Below, in pieces: positions 25,081 to 32,818 of a DNA stretch of 36,764 nucleotides (the stretch's first letter is position 1; each line of letters starts with the position of its first letter). The stretch is from Eubacterium sp. (GTDB taxonomy: Bacteria > Bacillota > Clostridia > Lachnospirales > Lachnospiraceae), in the NCBI GenBank assembly GCA_017477505.1, contig JAFUVQ010000063.1:1-36764 (forward strand), given 5' to 3'. Both the position numbers and the translations under genes were made by a program. The notes below the pieces were generated by a model. That model worked only from the letters and a program-made list of their open reading frames with translations. It was not told the origin of the DNA and searched no databases.

Positions 25081-25104
25081 TTCGCAAAACTACGGTTTCA
25101 CGAA
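25081..25104. other. Inverted repeat upstream of the XerS-like gene: candidate dif/operator
   Basis: TTCGCAAAAC (25081-25090) and GTTTCACGAA (25095-25104) are inverted repeats matching at 8 of 10 positions around a TACG centre. The repeat begins 92 bases upstream of the recombinase start and about 7 bases downstream of its predicted transcription start. Streptococcal XerS acts on a dif site next to its own gene, and from memory that site has a similar CGAAAAACTA...TTTC...GAA layout. It could equally be an autoregulatory operator. Confidence 0.5.
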
Positions 25105-25117
25105 TAATTACATTTCT

Positions 25118-25146
25118 ATAATACTACTGTTTTTCGATCAAGTCAA
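25118..25146 (-). promoter_or_regulatory. Promoter of the XerS-like recombinase gene
   Basis: Read on the - strand, TTGACT (25146-25141) and TATTAT (25123-25118) are 17 bases apart, one mismatch each from consensus. The -35 lies inside the last codons of the upstream radical SAM gene. Transcription would begin near 25111, leaving a leader of about 120 bases that contains the inverted repeat at 25081-25104. Confidence 0.7.
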
Positions 25147-26034
25147 TACAGATAATCTTTTATTAATTGAGTTCAAAACTCTTTTTTTGTCCAGACTCCA
25201 TAAAGGAGCTATCAGAGTTTTTCTTGCGCCGTCACCGGTCATTCTGTGTATGACCATATCATCCGGCAAAATCTTTATGCAATCATATATCAGTTCCACA
25301 TATTCATCCATGGACATACATTCAAAAAGACCTTGTCTGTAATCATCGGCAAGGTCTGTTCCTTCGATAACATGAAGCAGCTGAAGTTTTATACCGTCAG
25401 AACCGCTTTTTCCTACGTGGTTTACCGTTTCAAGCATATCTTCTCTCGTTTCGCCGGGAAGCCCCAGTATTACATGAGTTATCACATTAATATTGATGGC
25501 TTTAAGCCTTCTTACAGTTTCGTCATAAACATCCAGCTTAAAACCGCGTCTTATATAATCCGCAGTTCTTTCATGTATGGTCTGCAGACCAAGTTCCACC
25601 CATACAGGCTTGATCTGATCAATCTCTTCCAGAAGCTTCAGAACGCCTTCTCCGACGCAGTCAGGTCTTGTAGCTATAGATAATGCCACGATATCCGGAT
25701 GGCTTACAGCGGCCGTATACAGCTCTCTGAGGCGTTCTAAAGGCGCATAAGTGTTGGTAAATGCCTGAAAATACGCAATATATCCATGATTTTGACCTTG
25801 CCCGGGCATCTTGGCTTCCACACGCTTCTTTCCGTCTTCTATCTGTTCATATACAGACTTCCAGGCATCTTCAGAAAAATCTCCGGAGCCATAACCCGAA
25901 CAGAATATGCAGCCGCGTGTATCCAGCGTTCCATCTCTGTTCGGGCAGGTAAATCCTCCGTTTAATGATATCTTATATACTTTACATCCAAATTCATTTC
26001 TCAAATAATCATTAAGCCTTATCATTCCGTACAC
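25138..26034 (-). CDS. Radical SAM protein, TIGR01212 / YhcC family
   Basis: The 298-residue protein carries the family's unusual cluster motif C30-x11-C42-x2-C45 (TCPNRDGTLDTRGCIFC), followed by AYFQAFTNTYAP, ARPDC and WVELGLQT, all typical. The reading frame opens with a GTG at 26034; an ATG at 26025 would give MIRLNDYL, and neither has a strong ribosome binding site, so the start is uncertain. The family is widespread and its reaction is not established. The downstream recombinase has its own promoter, so they need not be one unit. Confidence 0.9.
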   Translation of the reverse strand: MYGMIRLNDYLRNEFGCKVYKISLNGGFTCPNRDGTLDTRGCIFCSGYGSGDFSEDAWKSVYEQIEDGKKRVEAKMPGQGQNHGYIAYFQAFTNTYAPLERLRELYTAAVSHPDIVALSIATRPDCVGEGVLKLLEEIDQIKPVWVELGLQTIHERTADYIRRGFKLDVYDETVRRLKAININVITHVILGLPGETREDMLETVNHVGKSGSDGIKLQLLHVIEGTDLADDYRQGLFECMSMDEYVELIYDCIKILPDDMVIHRMTGDGARKTLIAPLWSLDKKRVLNSINKRLSVLT

Positions 26035-26071
26035 TCACGATCTAACTTTATGCCGGGTCCTATAGCGTGGA

Positions 26072-26692
26072 TCACCAGGATTTTAATGTATCAATGATCA
26101 TATCCGCAGCAGTTTCTACACCAACCTTAGAAGAATTGATGCATATGTCATAGCTTTCTATACGTCCCCATTTATTTGAAGTATAGAAATTATAATATGA
26201 TGCCCTGGCCTTATCTTCTTTAACTATCTGATCCTTTGCCTTCTTCTCGGTCATATCCGGATATCTTTCAATAATATTCTTAATCCTGTCCTCCAAAGGA
26301 GCATATATAAATACATTTAATACATTTTCATAGTCCCTGAGGACATAGTCCGCACATCTTCCTATAAATACACAGGATTTCTCATCGGCAATCTTTCTTA
26401 TAGTATTAAATGTAGCCATAAAAGCCTTCTGATTAAGATTCATACCGTAATTGGAATTATCCACAGAATAAGCAAATGAATAAGGATCCATAACTACTGA
26501 ATAAAGAAAGCTGTTGGTAGGCTTTTCATCTAGATTCTCCAGAAGGTCCTCCCAAAGACCGGATTCCTTTGCGGCTACTTTGATAAGCTCTTTATCATAG
26601 CAGACAATACCCAACTTCTCCGCTACTCTCTGACCTATTATCCTTCCGTTACTGCCGAACTGGCGCCCTATAGTTACTATTTTGTTCCCCAT
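26072..26692 (-). CDS. Cytidylate kinase-like family protein
   Basis: I set the start at the ATG at 26692 because AGGGAGGT lies six bases upstream; an in-frame start at 26713 would precede that site. The 206-residue product begins MGNKIVTIGRQFGSNGR, a P-loop variant of the cytidylate-kinase-like family. A LID-like region (PDMTEKKAKDQIVKEDKARASYYNFYT, quoted in part) includes arginines and the tyrosines typical of this family. It differs from housekeeping CMP kinase, and the phosphate acceptor is not known. It diverges from scpB across a 290-base gap. Confidence 0.85.
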   Translation of the reverse strand: MGNKIVTIGRQFGSNGRIIGQRVAEKLGIVCYDKELIKVAAKESGLWEDLLENLDEKPTNSFLYSVVMDPYSFAYSVDNSNYGMNLNQKAFMATFNTIRKIADEKSCVFIGRCADYVLRDYENVLNVFIYAPLEDRIKNIIERYPDMTEKKAKDQIVKEDKARASYYNFYTSNKWGRIESYDICINSSKVGVETAADMIIDTLKSW

Positions 26693-26842
26693 ACTGATAC
26701 CTCCCTGAACCAAAAAACCGTTTACAAATCAAGTATTTACCATAAAAAACTATTTATCATCAACAATTCTATGTATATAATAACACAAAACTGCTTAATC
26801 CGCACTCATCTCTTATTTTCACTCGTTTTTTTGCAAATATTG

Positions 26843-26851
26843 TGTTATAAT
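26843..26851 (+). promoter_or_regulatory. Extended -10 promoter for scpB
   Basis: TGTTATAAT at 26843-26851 is a perfect extended -10 element; no good -35 lies 17 bases upstream, as is common for such promoters. Transcription would start near 26858, leaving a leader of about 120 bases before scpB. The rest of the 26714-26979 gap is AT-rich with no gene that I can support; a promoter for the opposite-strand kinase must lie there too but I cannot place it. Confidence 0.6.
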
Positions 26852-26905
26852 ATCCGCCGTTGGTATTTACACTCCCTTGGAACGTAAATGCAGATTAAGA
26901 ATAAA

Positions 26906-26937
26906 GCATGTAGCTCGTGACATGCACCGCAGCTACA
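26906..26937 (+). promoter_or_regulatory. Leader RNA with two competing hairpins upstream of scpB
   Basis: TGTAGCT at 26909-26915 pairs with AGCTACA at 26931-26937, enclosing a GTG/CAC inner stem. GCATG at 26906-26910 can instead pair with CATGC at 26921-26925, and the two folds exclude each other. An additional pair TTTAC/GTAAA lies upstream, around 26873-26888. This may be a switch or only a stable leader; it matches no riboswitch I recognise. Confidence 0.4.
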
Positions 26938-26979
26938 GTTTACAATAAAAATATTATGTCAACAAGAAAAGAGTAAACA

Positions 26980-27561
26980 ATGGAAAAAGCATCTAAAAAC
27001 AGTGTTGCTGCTATCGAAGCACTTCTCTTCGCAGTAGGCGAAGCACTCGAGCCTGAACGTATAGCTGCAGCCCTCGATATGGAAAAGAAAGAAGTTATTA
27101 AGCTTTGTAAACACCTGATGGAAAGTTATGAAGAAAGCAGTATGCGTGGCATACGGCTTATAGAGCTTGACGGAAAATTCCAGTTATGTACGAAGCCGGA
27201 ATACTTCGAAGAATTATCTAAGCTGGTAAATATACCTAAGAAGCACACTCTCACCGACGTGCTCCTTGAGACACTTTCTATAGTTGCATATAAACAGCCT
27301 ATCACAAGACAACAGATTGAGACCATACGAGGAGTCTCCTGCTCTCATGCTGTCAATAAGCTTATCGAATATCATCTTATCGAAGAAGTCGGAAGACTTG
27401 ATGCTCCGGGACGTCCTATACTCTTCGGAACAACAGAGGACTTCCTCAGATCCTTCGGTATTTCTTCCATGGAAGACCTTCCGGAGATCTCTGCTGATAA
27501 AATTCTGGATTTTCAGAAGCAGGCTGAAGAAGAAGCCGGTCTCGTCGTGGTAGATACCTAA
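26980..27561 (+). CDS. scpB: Segregation and condensation protein ScpB
   Basis: The 193-residue protein has the two winged-helix domains of ScpB, with IEALLFAVGEALEPERIAA at the start and VAYKQPITRQQIETIRGV in the middle, followed by GRPILFGTTEDFL. ScpB dimers join ScpA and SMC to form the condensin complex. It is the only + strand gene in the right third of the window and converges on scpA, its partner, which normally precedes it in one operon. The ribosome binding site is weak (GAG). A bidirectional terminator follows three bases after the stop. Confidence 0.95.
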   Translation: MEKASKNSVAAIEALLFAVGEALEPERIAAALDMEKKEVIKLCKHLMESYEESSMRGIRLIELDGKFQLCTKPEYFEELSKLVNIPKKHTLTDVLLETLSIVAYKQPITRQQIETIRGVSCSHAVNKLIEYHLIEEVGRLDAPGRPILFGTTEDFLRSFGISSMEDLPEISADKILDFQKQAEEEAGLVVVDT

Positions 27562-27564
27562 AAA

Positions 27565-27608
27565 AAATCCCGATTCATGTGGTTTTAACCACAAATGAAT
27601 CGGGATTT
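27565..27608. terminator. Bidirectional terminator between scpB and scpA
   Basis: AAATCCCGATTCAT at 27565-27578 pairs over 14 bases with ATGAATCGGGATTT at 27595-27608, and the inner GTGGTT/AACCAC arms extend it. A run of seven A on one side and T-rich sequence on the other make it work for both the scpB (+) and scpA (-) transcripts. This is the strongest terminator in the window. Confidence 0.9.
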
Positions 27609-27619
27609 ACTGTATCTAA

Positions 27620-28366
27620 TCATTCCAGAGAATCAAGCACGATATCTCCGAAAATCTCTTCCTGTCGAACTGCAACTGCGCCATTCTTTATCAATTCCAA
27701 AACTGCCAGAAACGAAACTATTATGTTCATCTTTCCGCGTTCCTTCTCCAGCAGTGTTCTGAAGTTGATGCTTTTGAGTCCCTTCAGACTGCTGCGGATT
27801 TCTGCCATTTTGTCTTCTACACGGATTTCGTCCTTGGTAATATTGCCGAATTTGCTTCGTACAGGGTCTATCTTATCATTTTCTCTCTTCATGATCTGAA
27901 GGAAGATTTCGTTAAGCTTGGCAAGTGTTGTATCTCCTATTACTTCCGCCGGATCCACCTCTTCTTTGAAGGACTTTACTTCGTCAGGGATTGTCTCCTG
28001 CTTATATAGCATTTTCTCTGCATCCAGTTCCATGTCCTTTAATTCCAGAGAAGCATATTTATACATTTTATATTCGATAAGTGCTCTGACAAGTTCCGCT
28101 CTCGGATCATCCTCTTCTGTTTCCTCTGATTCCGGTTCCGGAAGAAGCATCTTGGCCTTTATACTGATAAGTGTAGCTGCCATTACCAGGAAATCAGAAA
28201 GTTTGTCTACATCCGCTTCGGTAAGCTTATCGAGATACTCCATGTACTGTTCTGTTATCTCTACTATCGGTATATCAAATATATTGAATTTATTCTTATC
28301 TATAAGATGAAGCAGAAGGTCCAGAGGACCTTCAAACTTTTCTATCTTTATATCTACTACGCTCAT
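27620..28366 (-). CDS. scpA: Segregation and condensation protein ScpA
   Basis: The 248-residue protein begins with the kleisin signature IEKFEGPLDLLLHLIDKNK and FDIPIVEITEQYM, has an acidic middle (PEPESEETEEDDPRAELV, in part) and a C-terminal winged helix that would bind the SMC head. It bridges SMC and ScpB. The ATG directly follows the gpsA stop (TAAATG), implying coupled translation as the last gene of the der-plsY-gpsA operon. That placement, with scpB facing it, is unusual. Confidence 0.95.
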   Translation of the reverse strand: MSVVDIKIEKFEGPLDLLLHLIDKNKFNIFDIPIVEITEQYMEYLDKLTEADVDKLSDFLVMAATLISIKAKMLLPEPESEETEEDDPRAELVRALIEYKMYKYASLELKDMELDAEKMLYKQETIPDEVKSFKEEVDPAEVIGDTTLAKLNEIFLQIMKRENDKIDPVRSKFGNITKDEIRVEDKMAEIRSSLKGLKSINFRTLLEKERGKMNIIVSFLAVLELIKNGAVAVRQEEIFGDIVLDSLE

Positions 28367-29377
28367 TTATTCGTCCCACGAAATTCCGGATATTTCATCT
28401 TTTCTGTCTCTTGTAAGGAGTTTATTAAGTGCTTTCCTGGCAGGATAATCCTCAAAGAGTACTCTGTTTACTGCCTCTACTATAGGCATGCTTACATTAT
28501 ACTTCTCGGCAAGTGCCCTGGCTGCCTTTGCGGAATAAACACCTTCAACAACCATTTTTACCTCATCCATGGCTTCACTGTATGTTTTGCCCTGTCCGAT
28601 AAGGAAACCGGCTTTTCTGTTACGGCTGTGAACAGATGCACAGGTAACTATAAGATCGCCGATGCCTGAGAGTCCTGAGAAGGTTTCGGGATTGCCTCCC
28701 ATCTTGATACCGAGGTTCTTAATCTCAAATATACCTCTTGTGATAAGAGCTGCCTTGGTATTATCACCGCAGCCCAGTCCGTCAGCAATACCTGCCGCAA
28801 GTGCTATTACGTTCTTAAGTGCGCCGCCCAGTTCTATACCTACCATATCCGGGCTGGTATAGACTCTGAAGAAATCATTCATGAATACATCCTGAACATT
28901 CTTCGCAAGTTCTTCATCATGTGCTCCTACAACTACAGTAGTCGGCATAGACTTACCTACTTCCTCAGCATGGCTCGGTCCAGAAAGTACTGCTACTCTC
29001 GCATTCGGAATCTCTTCGGAAATGACTTCTGAAAGTCTCTTAAGAGTATCTTCCTCTATACCCTTAGCTACATTCACGATAATCTGTCCATCCGAAACAA
29101 ATGGAGCCGCACTCTTTGCGGTTGATCTAATGAACGGAGAAGGAACAGCCATTACCAGAAGTTCCTTATCCTTAATACTCATCTCAAGATCAGTTGTAAA
29201 TGTTGTAGTTCCGCTGAGAATCACGCCCGGAAGCTTGGTCTTATGCTCACAATATTCCTTGAGCATCGCTATTTCCTCGGGGTCTATGGACCATACTGTG
29301 ATCTCATGTCCGTTTAAATTAAGGAGCCTTGCAAGCGCTATACCCCAGCTGCCGGCACCAAGAATACCTATATTCAT
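28367..29377 (-). CDS. gpsA: NAD(P)H-dependent glycerol-3-phosphate dehydrogenase
   Basis: The 336-residue protein has the N-terminal Rossmann motif (GILGAGSWGIALARLL), SGPSHAEEV, and the catalytic lysine region ELGGALKNVIALAAG, then GLSGIGDLIVTC. It reduces dihydroxyacetone phosphate to glycerol-3-phosphate for phospholipid synthesis. GGAGG lies six bases before the ATG. It is 33 bases downstream of plsY, whose product uses its product, and is followed without a gap by scpA. Confidence 0.97.
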   Translation of the reverse strand: MNIGILGAGSWGIALARLLNLNGHEITVWSIDPEEIAMLKEYCEHKTKLPGVILSGTTTFTTDLEMSIKDKELLVMAVPSPFIRSTAKSAAPFVSDGQIIVNVAKGIEEDTLKRLSEVISEEIPNARVAVLSGPSHAEEVGKSMPTTVVVGAHDEELAKNVQDVFMNDFFRVYTSPDMVGIELGGALKNVIALAAGIADGLGCGDNTKAALITRGIFEIKNLGIKMGGNPETFSGLSGIGDLIVTCASVHSRNRKAGFLIGQGKTYSEAMDEVKMVVEGVYSAKAARALAEKYNVSMPIVEAVNRVLFEDYPARKALNKLLTRDRKDEISGISWDE

Positions 29378-29410
29378 GCTTATCCTCCAATTTATATGAA
29401 ACCCATAATA

Positions 29411-30106
29411 CTATTTTGCTTCATCCTCATCAGTCTTGACCGTCTTCTTAAATGTGAAGCGGTTCTCTTCATGATTCATAAGTCTTACGATATTTGCTTT
29501 ATGTTTATATATAGCTATACCTGTTATACATGCAATTATTACGAGACTTTCTATTCCTGCTGCTTTAGACGAGGGAACTGCCATATCAAAGCAGAGTTTA
29601 TTTATGAACAGAAGTATTGCATACATAACCGTTATTCCGGTCATGAGTGTTATCGAGGCAACAGACATGTATTTTGTAACAGCAAGTGTCAGGACAAATA
29701 AAGCAAGGAGTATCAAGATCATCCAAGGATTAAGAAGACCTACTATCGCACCACCGGTTGTTGCGATTCCTTTACCCCCTTTAAAACCGAGATAAAATGG
29801 GAATATATGGCCCATTACCGCACCAAATCCCAGATAAATCACAAAAAGAAGGTATGTATCCGGATAAAAATGTCTCAGTACAAGATTCGCAACAAGACAC
29901 GGTATGAAGGATTTACAGAAATCACCGATAAATACAACAAGTCCGGCCTTAGGTCCGAGGACACGGAGAGCATTAGTTGTTCCGGAGTTTCCGCTTCCAT
30001 ATTTCCTGAGGTCCACGCCCTTGATCTTGCCATAGAGAACTCCTGTCTCTATAAGTCCGAAGGCATAACCTCCCAAAAGACAAAGTACACGAAGTAATAT
30101 CGTCAC
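29411..30106 (-). CDS. plsY: Glycerol-3-phosphate acyltransferase PlsY
   Basis: The 231-residue protein has five to six membrane segments and the PlsY signatures [31 protein letters not shown] and the N-terminal [11 protein letters not shown]. It moves acyl groups from acyl phosphate onto glycerol-3-phosphate. The start is a GTG at 30106, overlapping the der TGA as GTGA, with AAGGAAGG seven bases upstream. The C-terminal 20 or so residues are charged and cytoplasmic. Confidence 0.95.
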   Translation of the reverse strand: MTILLRVLCLLGGYAFGLIETGVLYGKIKGVDLRKYGSGNSGTTNALRVLGPKAGLVVFIGDFCKSFIPCLVANLVLRHFYPDTYLLFVIYLGFGAVMGHIFPFYLGFKGGKGIATTGGAIVGLLNPWMILILLALFVLTLAVTKYMSVASITLMTGITVMYAILLFINKLCFDMAVPSSKAAGIESLVIIACITGIAIYKHKANIVRLMNHEENRFTFKKTVKTDEDEAK

Positions 30107-31428
30107 GGTTTTTCCTTCCTTTCTCTGATAATGATCCTGATAGGCGTTCCTGTAAATCTGAAGGCCTCCCTGATCTTATTCTCAAGGTATCTGACATATG
30201 AGAAATGTGCCAGTTCTTTACTGTTTACAAAAATGACAAATGTAGGCGGCTTTACGCTTACCTGAGTAATGTAATAGAGTCTCAGTCTCTTGCCCTTATC
30301 CTGCGGAGGCTCAACCTCGGCCGTAGCCTGGGCCAGAATCTCATTTAAGACTCCTGTCTGTATCCTCATCTGATGGAAGCTTATGACTACATCGATAAGG
30401 TCATAAAGCTTAACAAGCCTCTGCCCTGTCTTCGCGGATATAAACAGGAATTCAGCATAAGGCATGAATGAAAGAATATCTCTTATATCATCTTTGAAGC
30501 GGTTCATGGTCCTGTCATCCTTTTCAATCAGGTCCCATTTATTGACCGCAATGATCATACCCTTTCCACGTTCATGAGCGATTCCTGCAATCTTCGCATC
30601 CTGTTCCGTAACGCCTTCGACAGCATCAATAACAAGAACGGCCACATCACAGCGTTCTACAGCTGATACTGTACGGATGATACTGAATCTCTCGATTTCT
30701 TCTTTGATCTTGCTCTTCCTTCTGAGACCGGCAGTATCAATAAATATGTATTCTTTACCATTTCTCTTAACTGTAGTATCAATAGCGTCTCTGGTAGTTC
30801 CGGCTATATCAGATACTATCAGTCTGTCTTCACCGAGAAGTCTGTTTATGATAGATGACTTACCTACATTCGGCTTACCTATAACCGCGATTCTCGGTCT
30901 TTCATCTTCCTCATCATCTGGCGAAACAGAAGGGAAATTGGCAGTTACATTTTCAAGCATATCCCCTATTCCCAGCTTATCAGTTGATGAGATAGGATTC
31001 GGGTCACCGATACCCAGATTATAGAATTCATAGGTATCATTCATGAATTTCTCGAAATTGTCGACCTTATTTACCACAAGAACAACCGGCTTACTTGAAC
31101 GGCGGAGCATCTCAGCGATTTCTTTATCTGCAGCGGTCATACCCTCTCGTACATCAACCATGAACATTATGACATCTGCAGTCTCTACCGCAATCTCAGC
31201 CTGTTCACGCATCTGACGCAGTATGACATCCTGTGATTCAGGTTCGATACCACCGGTATCTACAAGTGTAAACTTGTGGTCAAGCCATTCAACATCGGCA
31301 TATATTCTGTCTCTTGTAACTCCGGGAGTATCCTTAACGATAGCAATCCTTTCGCCCGCAAGAGCATTAAAAAGAGTTGACTTTCCAACATTTGGTCTGC
31401 CAACTATTGCAACAATCGGTTTGGACAT
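30103..31428 (-). CDS. der: Ribosome-assembly double GTPase Der (EngA)
   Basis: The 441-residue protein has two tandem GTPase domains: [13 protein letters not shown] and NKVD in the first; [20 protein letters not shown] and NKWD in the second; then the KH-like C-terminal domain. It is essential for 50S maturation in many bacteria. GGAGT inside the tail of the DUF512 gene serves as ribosome binding site, and only two bases separate the genes. der-plsY-gpsA is the standard order in many Clostridia. Confidence 0.97.
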   Translation of the reverse strand: MSKPIVAIVGRPNVGKSTLFNALAGERIAIVKDTPGVTRDRIYADVEWLDHKFTLVDTGGIEPESQDVILRQMREQAEIAVETADVIMFMVDVREGMTAADKEIAEMLRRSSKPVVLVVNKVDNFEKFMNDTYEFYNLGIGDPNPISSTDKLGIGDMLENVTANFPSVSPDDEEDERPRIAVIGKPNVGKSSIINRLLGEDRLIVSDIAGTTRDAIDTTVKRNGKEYIFIDTAGLRRKSKIKEEIERFSIIRTVSAVERCDVAVLVIDAVEGVTEQDAKIAGIAHERGKGMIIAVNKWDLIEKDDRTMNRFKDDIRDILSFMPYAEFLFISAKTGQRLVKLYDLIDVVISFHQMRIQTGVLNEILAQATAEVEPPQDKGKRLRLYYITQVSVKPPTFVIFVNSKELAHFSYVRYLENKIREAFRFTGTPIRIIIRERKEKP

Positions 31429-31430
31429 AA

Positions 31431-32816
31431 CTAGACTCCTACTATATTTCTTAAGTAATCAATGCCATATGATTTTACAATAATCGTTTTTACTTGTAAA
31501 GCGCTACCTAATTCAGCAAGGGACATATCATCCAGGAATATTTCTTCCCCCGCTTTCAGGCAGGAAGCCGGTACCAGGAGTGTATCCCCGAGCTGTTTAT
31601 CCTTTAATGTACTGAGTATATCCTGCCCCGTCAAAAGACCTGTAACAGTAATGTCCGGTCCGAAGAATTTATTCTGCACAGGATATACATTAAATCTTAT
31701 ATCCGGCCTTAACCTTTTTAATTCTTTTTTGACAAATGAACTGCTTCCGGTTGCCAGCACGCCTGAAAAGGAGCTTACCACCCTGCCCCGGTTCTTTCTC
31801 AAAAGATCATCATAAACCTTCTCATGCGGACGAAGGAAGAATCTCGGTTTATGCCTCTTCTTATCAAGCTTAAAATCCAGGACTTCTTCAACCGCATTTG
31901 AAAAATCTTCCATCAGAAGGCGCGTCATACCTACGCCGTTTTCAATCTGATTATAACCGTCATACCTTGTTTCCTCAGGTACTTCTCTCTCTGCTGTTAT
32001 ATACCATTCGTCACTTGCATGTGCAAAATGAATTCCATATCGTTTGAAGGCTTCTTCCTGAATCTCCTCAATAATATCAATAACCTGTCCGGAATCTTCT
32101 TTATTAAACTTCTCCAGCTGGCAAAGACCGTCCCTATACTTGGTAAGCCCAACAGGAACTACACTGACGCTTCTCATAACCGGAGCAAACTCCAGAAGGT
32201 CCGTGAGAGACCTTCTAAGCTCATTTCCATCGTTGATCCCCTTACAGAGCACTATCTGCCCATTCATGGGTATTTCAGCATTATAAAGCCTTCTGATGCG
32301 TTCCAGGATAGTACCGGCAAAGCGGTTATGAAGCATACTGCATCTCAGTTCAGGATTAGTGGTATGTACTGAAATATTTATCGGTGCAAGCTTATATTCA
32401 ATTATCCTGTCAATCTCAGAATCCTTCATATTCGTCATGGTAATGTAGTTTCCCTGAAGAAATGAAAGCCTGGAATCGTCATCTTTAAAATAAATAGTTT
32501 CTCTCATTCCCGGAGGGTTCTGATCTATGAAGCAGAAAATGCAGTTATTATAGCATGATTTATAATTATCCATCAGAGATTCGGGAAAGATAAGTCCCAG
32601 ATCCTCATCCTCATCCTTATCTATATGATAAATCTTCTCTGAACCATCCTCCTTTTTGATACCTACATCCAAAGAAATATCGGTAGTAATGAAGTCATAA
32701 TCGAAGATATCGGAAATAGGCTTATCATTTAAACTGATAAGCCTGTCTCCTTTTCTGATTCCTGCTTCATCCGCAGGACTGCCTGATTTAACTTTTACTA
32801 TCAAATGTTCTTTCAT
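31431..32816 (-). CDS. DUF512 protein with PDZ and radical SAM-like domains
   Basis: The 461-residue protein begins with a PDZ-like domain (about residues 1-75; [13 protein letters not shown]), followed by C88-x3-C92-x2-C95, a radical-SAM-type cluster motif, and the C-terminal DUF512 region ([27 protein letters not shown]). It commonly precedes der in Clostridia; its reaction is unknown. The ATG is two bases after the stop of the giant SLH gene and has no ribosome binding site that I can see, so it may depend on coupling or have a different promoter and start context. Confidence 0.92.
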   Translation of the reverse strand: MKEHLIVKVKSGSPADEAGIRKGDRLISLNDKPISDIFDYDFITTDISLDVGIKKEDGSEKIYHIDKDEDEDLGLIFPESLMDNYKSCYNNCIFCFIDQNPPGMRETIYFKDDDSRLSFLQGNYITMTNMKDSEIDRIIEYKLAPINISVHTTNPELRCSMLHNRFAGTILERIRRLYNAEIPMNGQIVLCKGINDGNELRRSLTDLLEFAPVMRSVSVVPVGLTKYRDGLCQLEKFNKEDSGQVIDIIEEIQEEAFKRYGIHFAHASDEWYITAEREVPEETRYDGYNQIENGVGMTRLLMEDFSNAVEEVLDFKLDKKRHKPRFFLRPHEKVYDDLLRKNRGRVVSSFSGVLATGSSSFVKKELKRLRPDIRFNVYPVQNKFFGPDITVTGLLTGQDILSTLKDKQLGDTLLVPASCLKAGEEIFLDDMSLAELGSALQVKTIIVKSYGIDYLRNIVGV

Positions 32817-32818
32817 AT

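Noticed and set aside
26956-26976. Six-codon ORF (MSTRKE) just before scpB
   Set aside because: No ribosome binding site and no sign of selection; a leader peptide cannot be supported.
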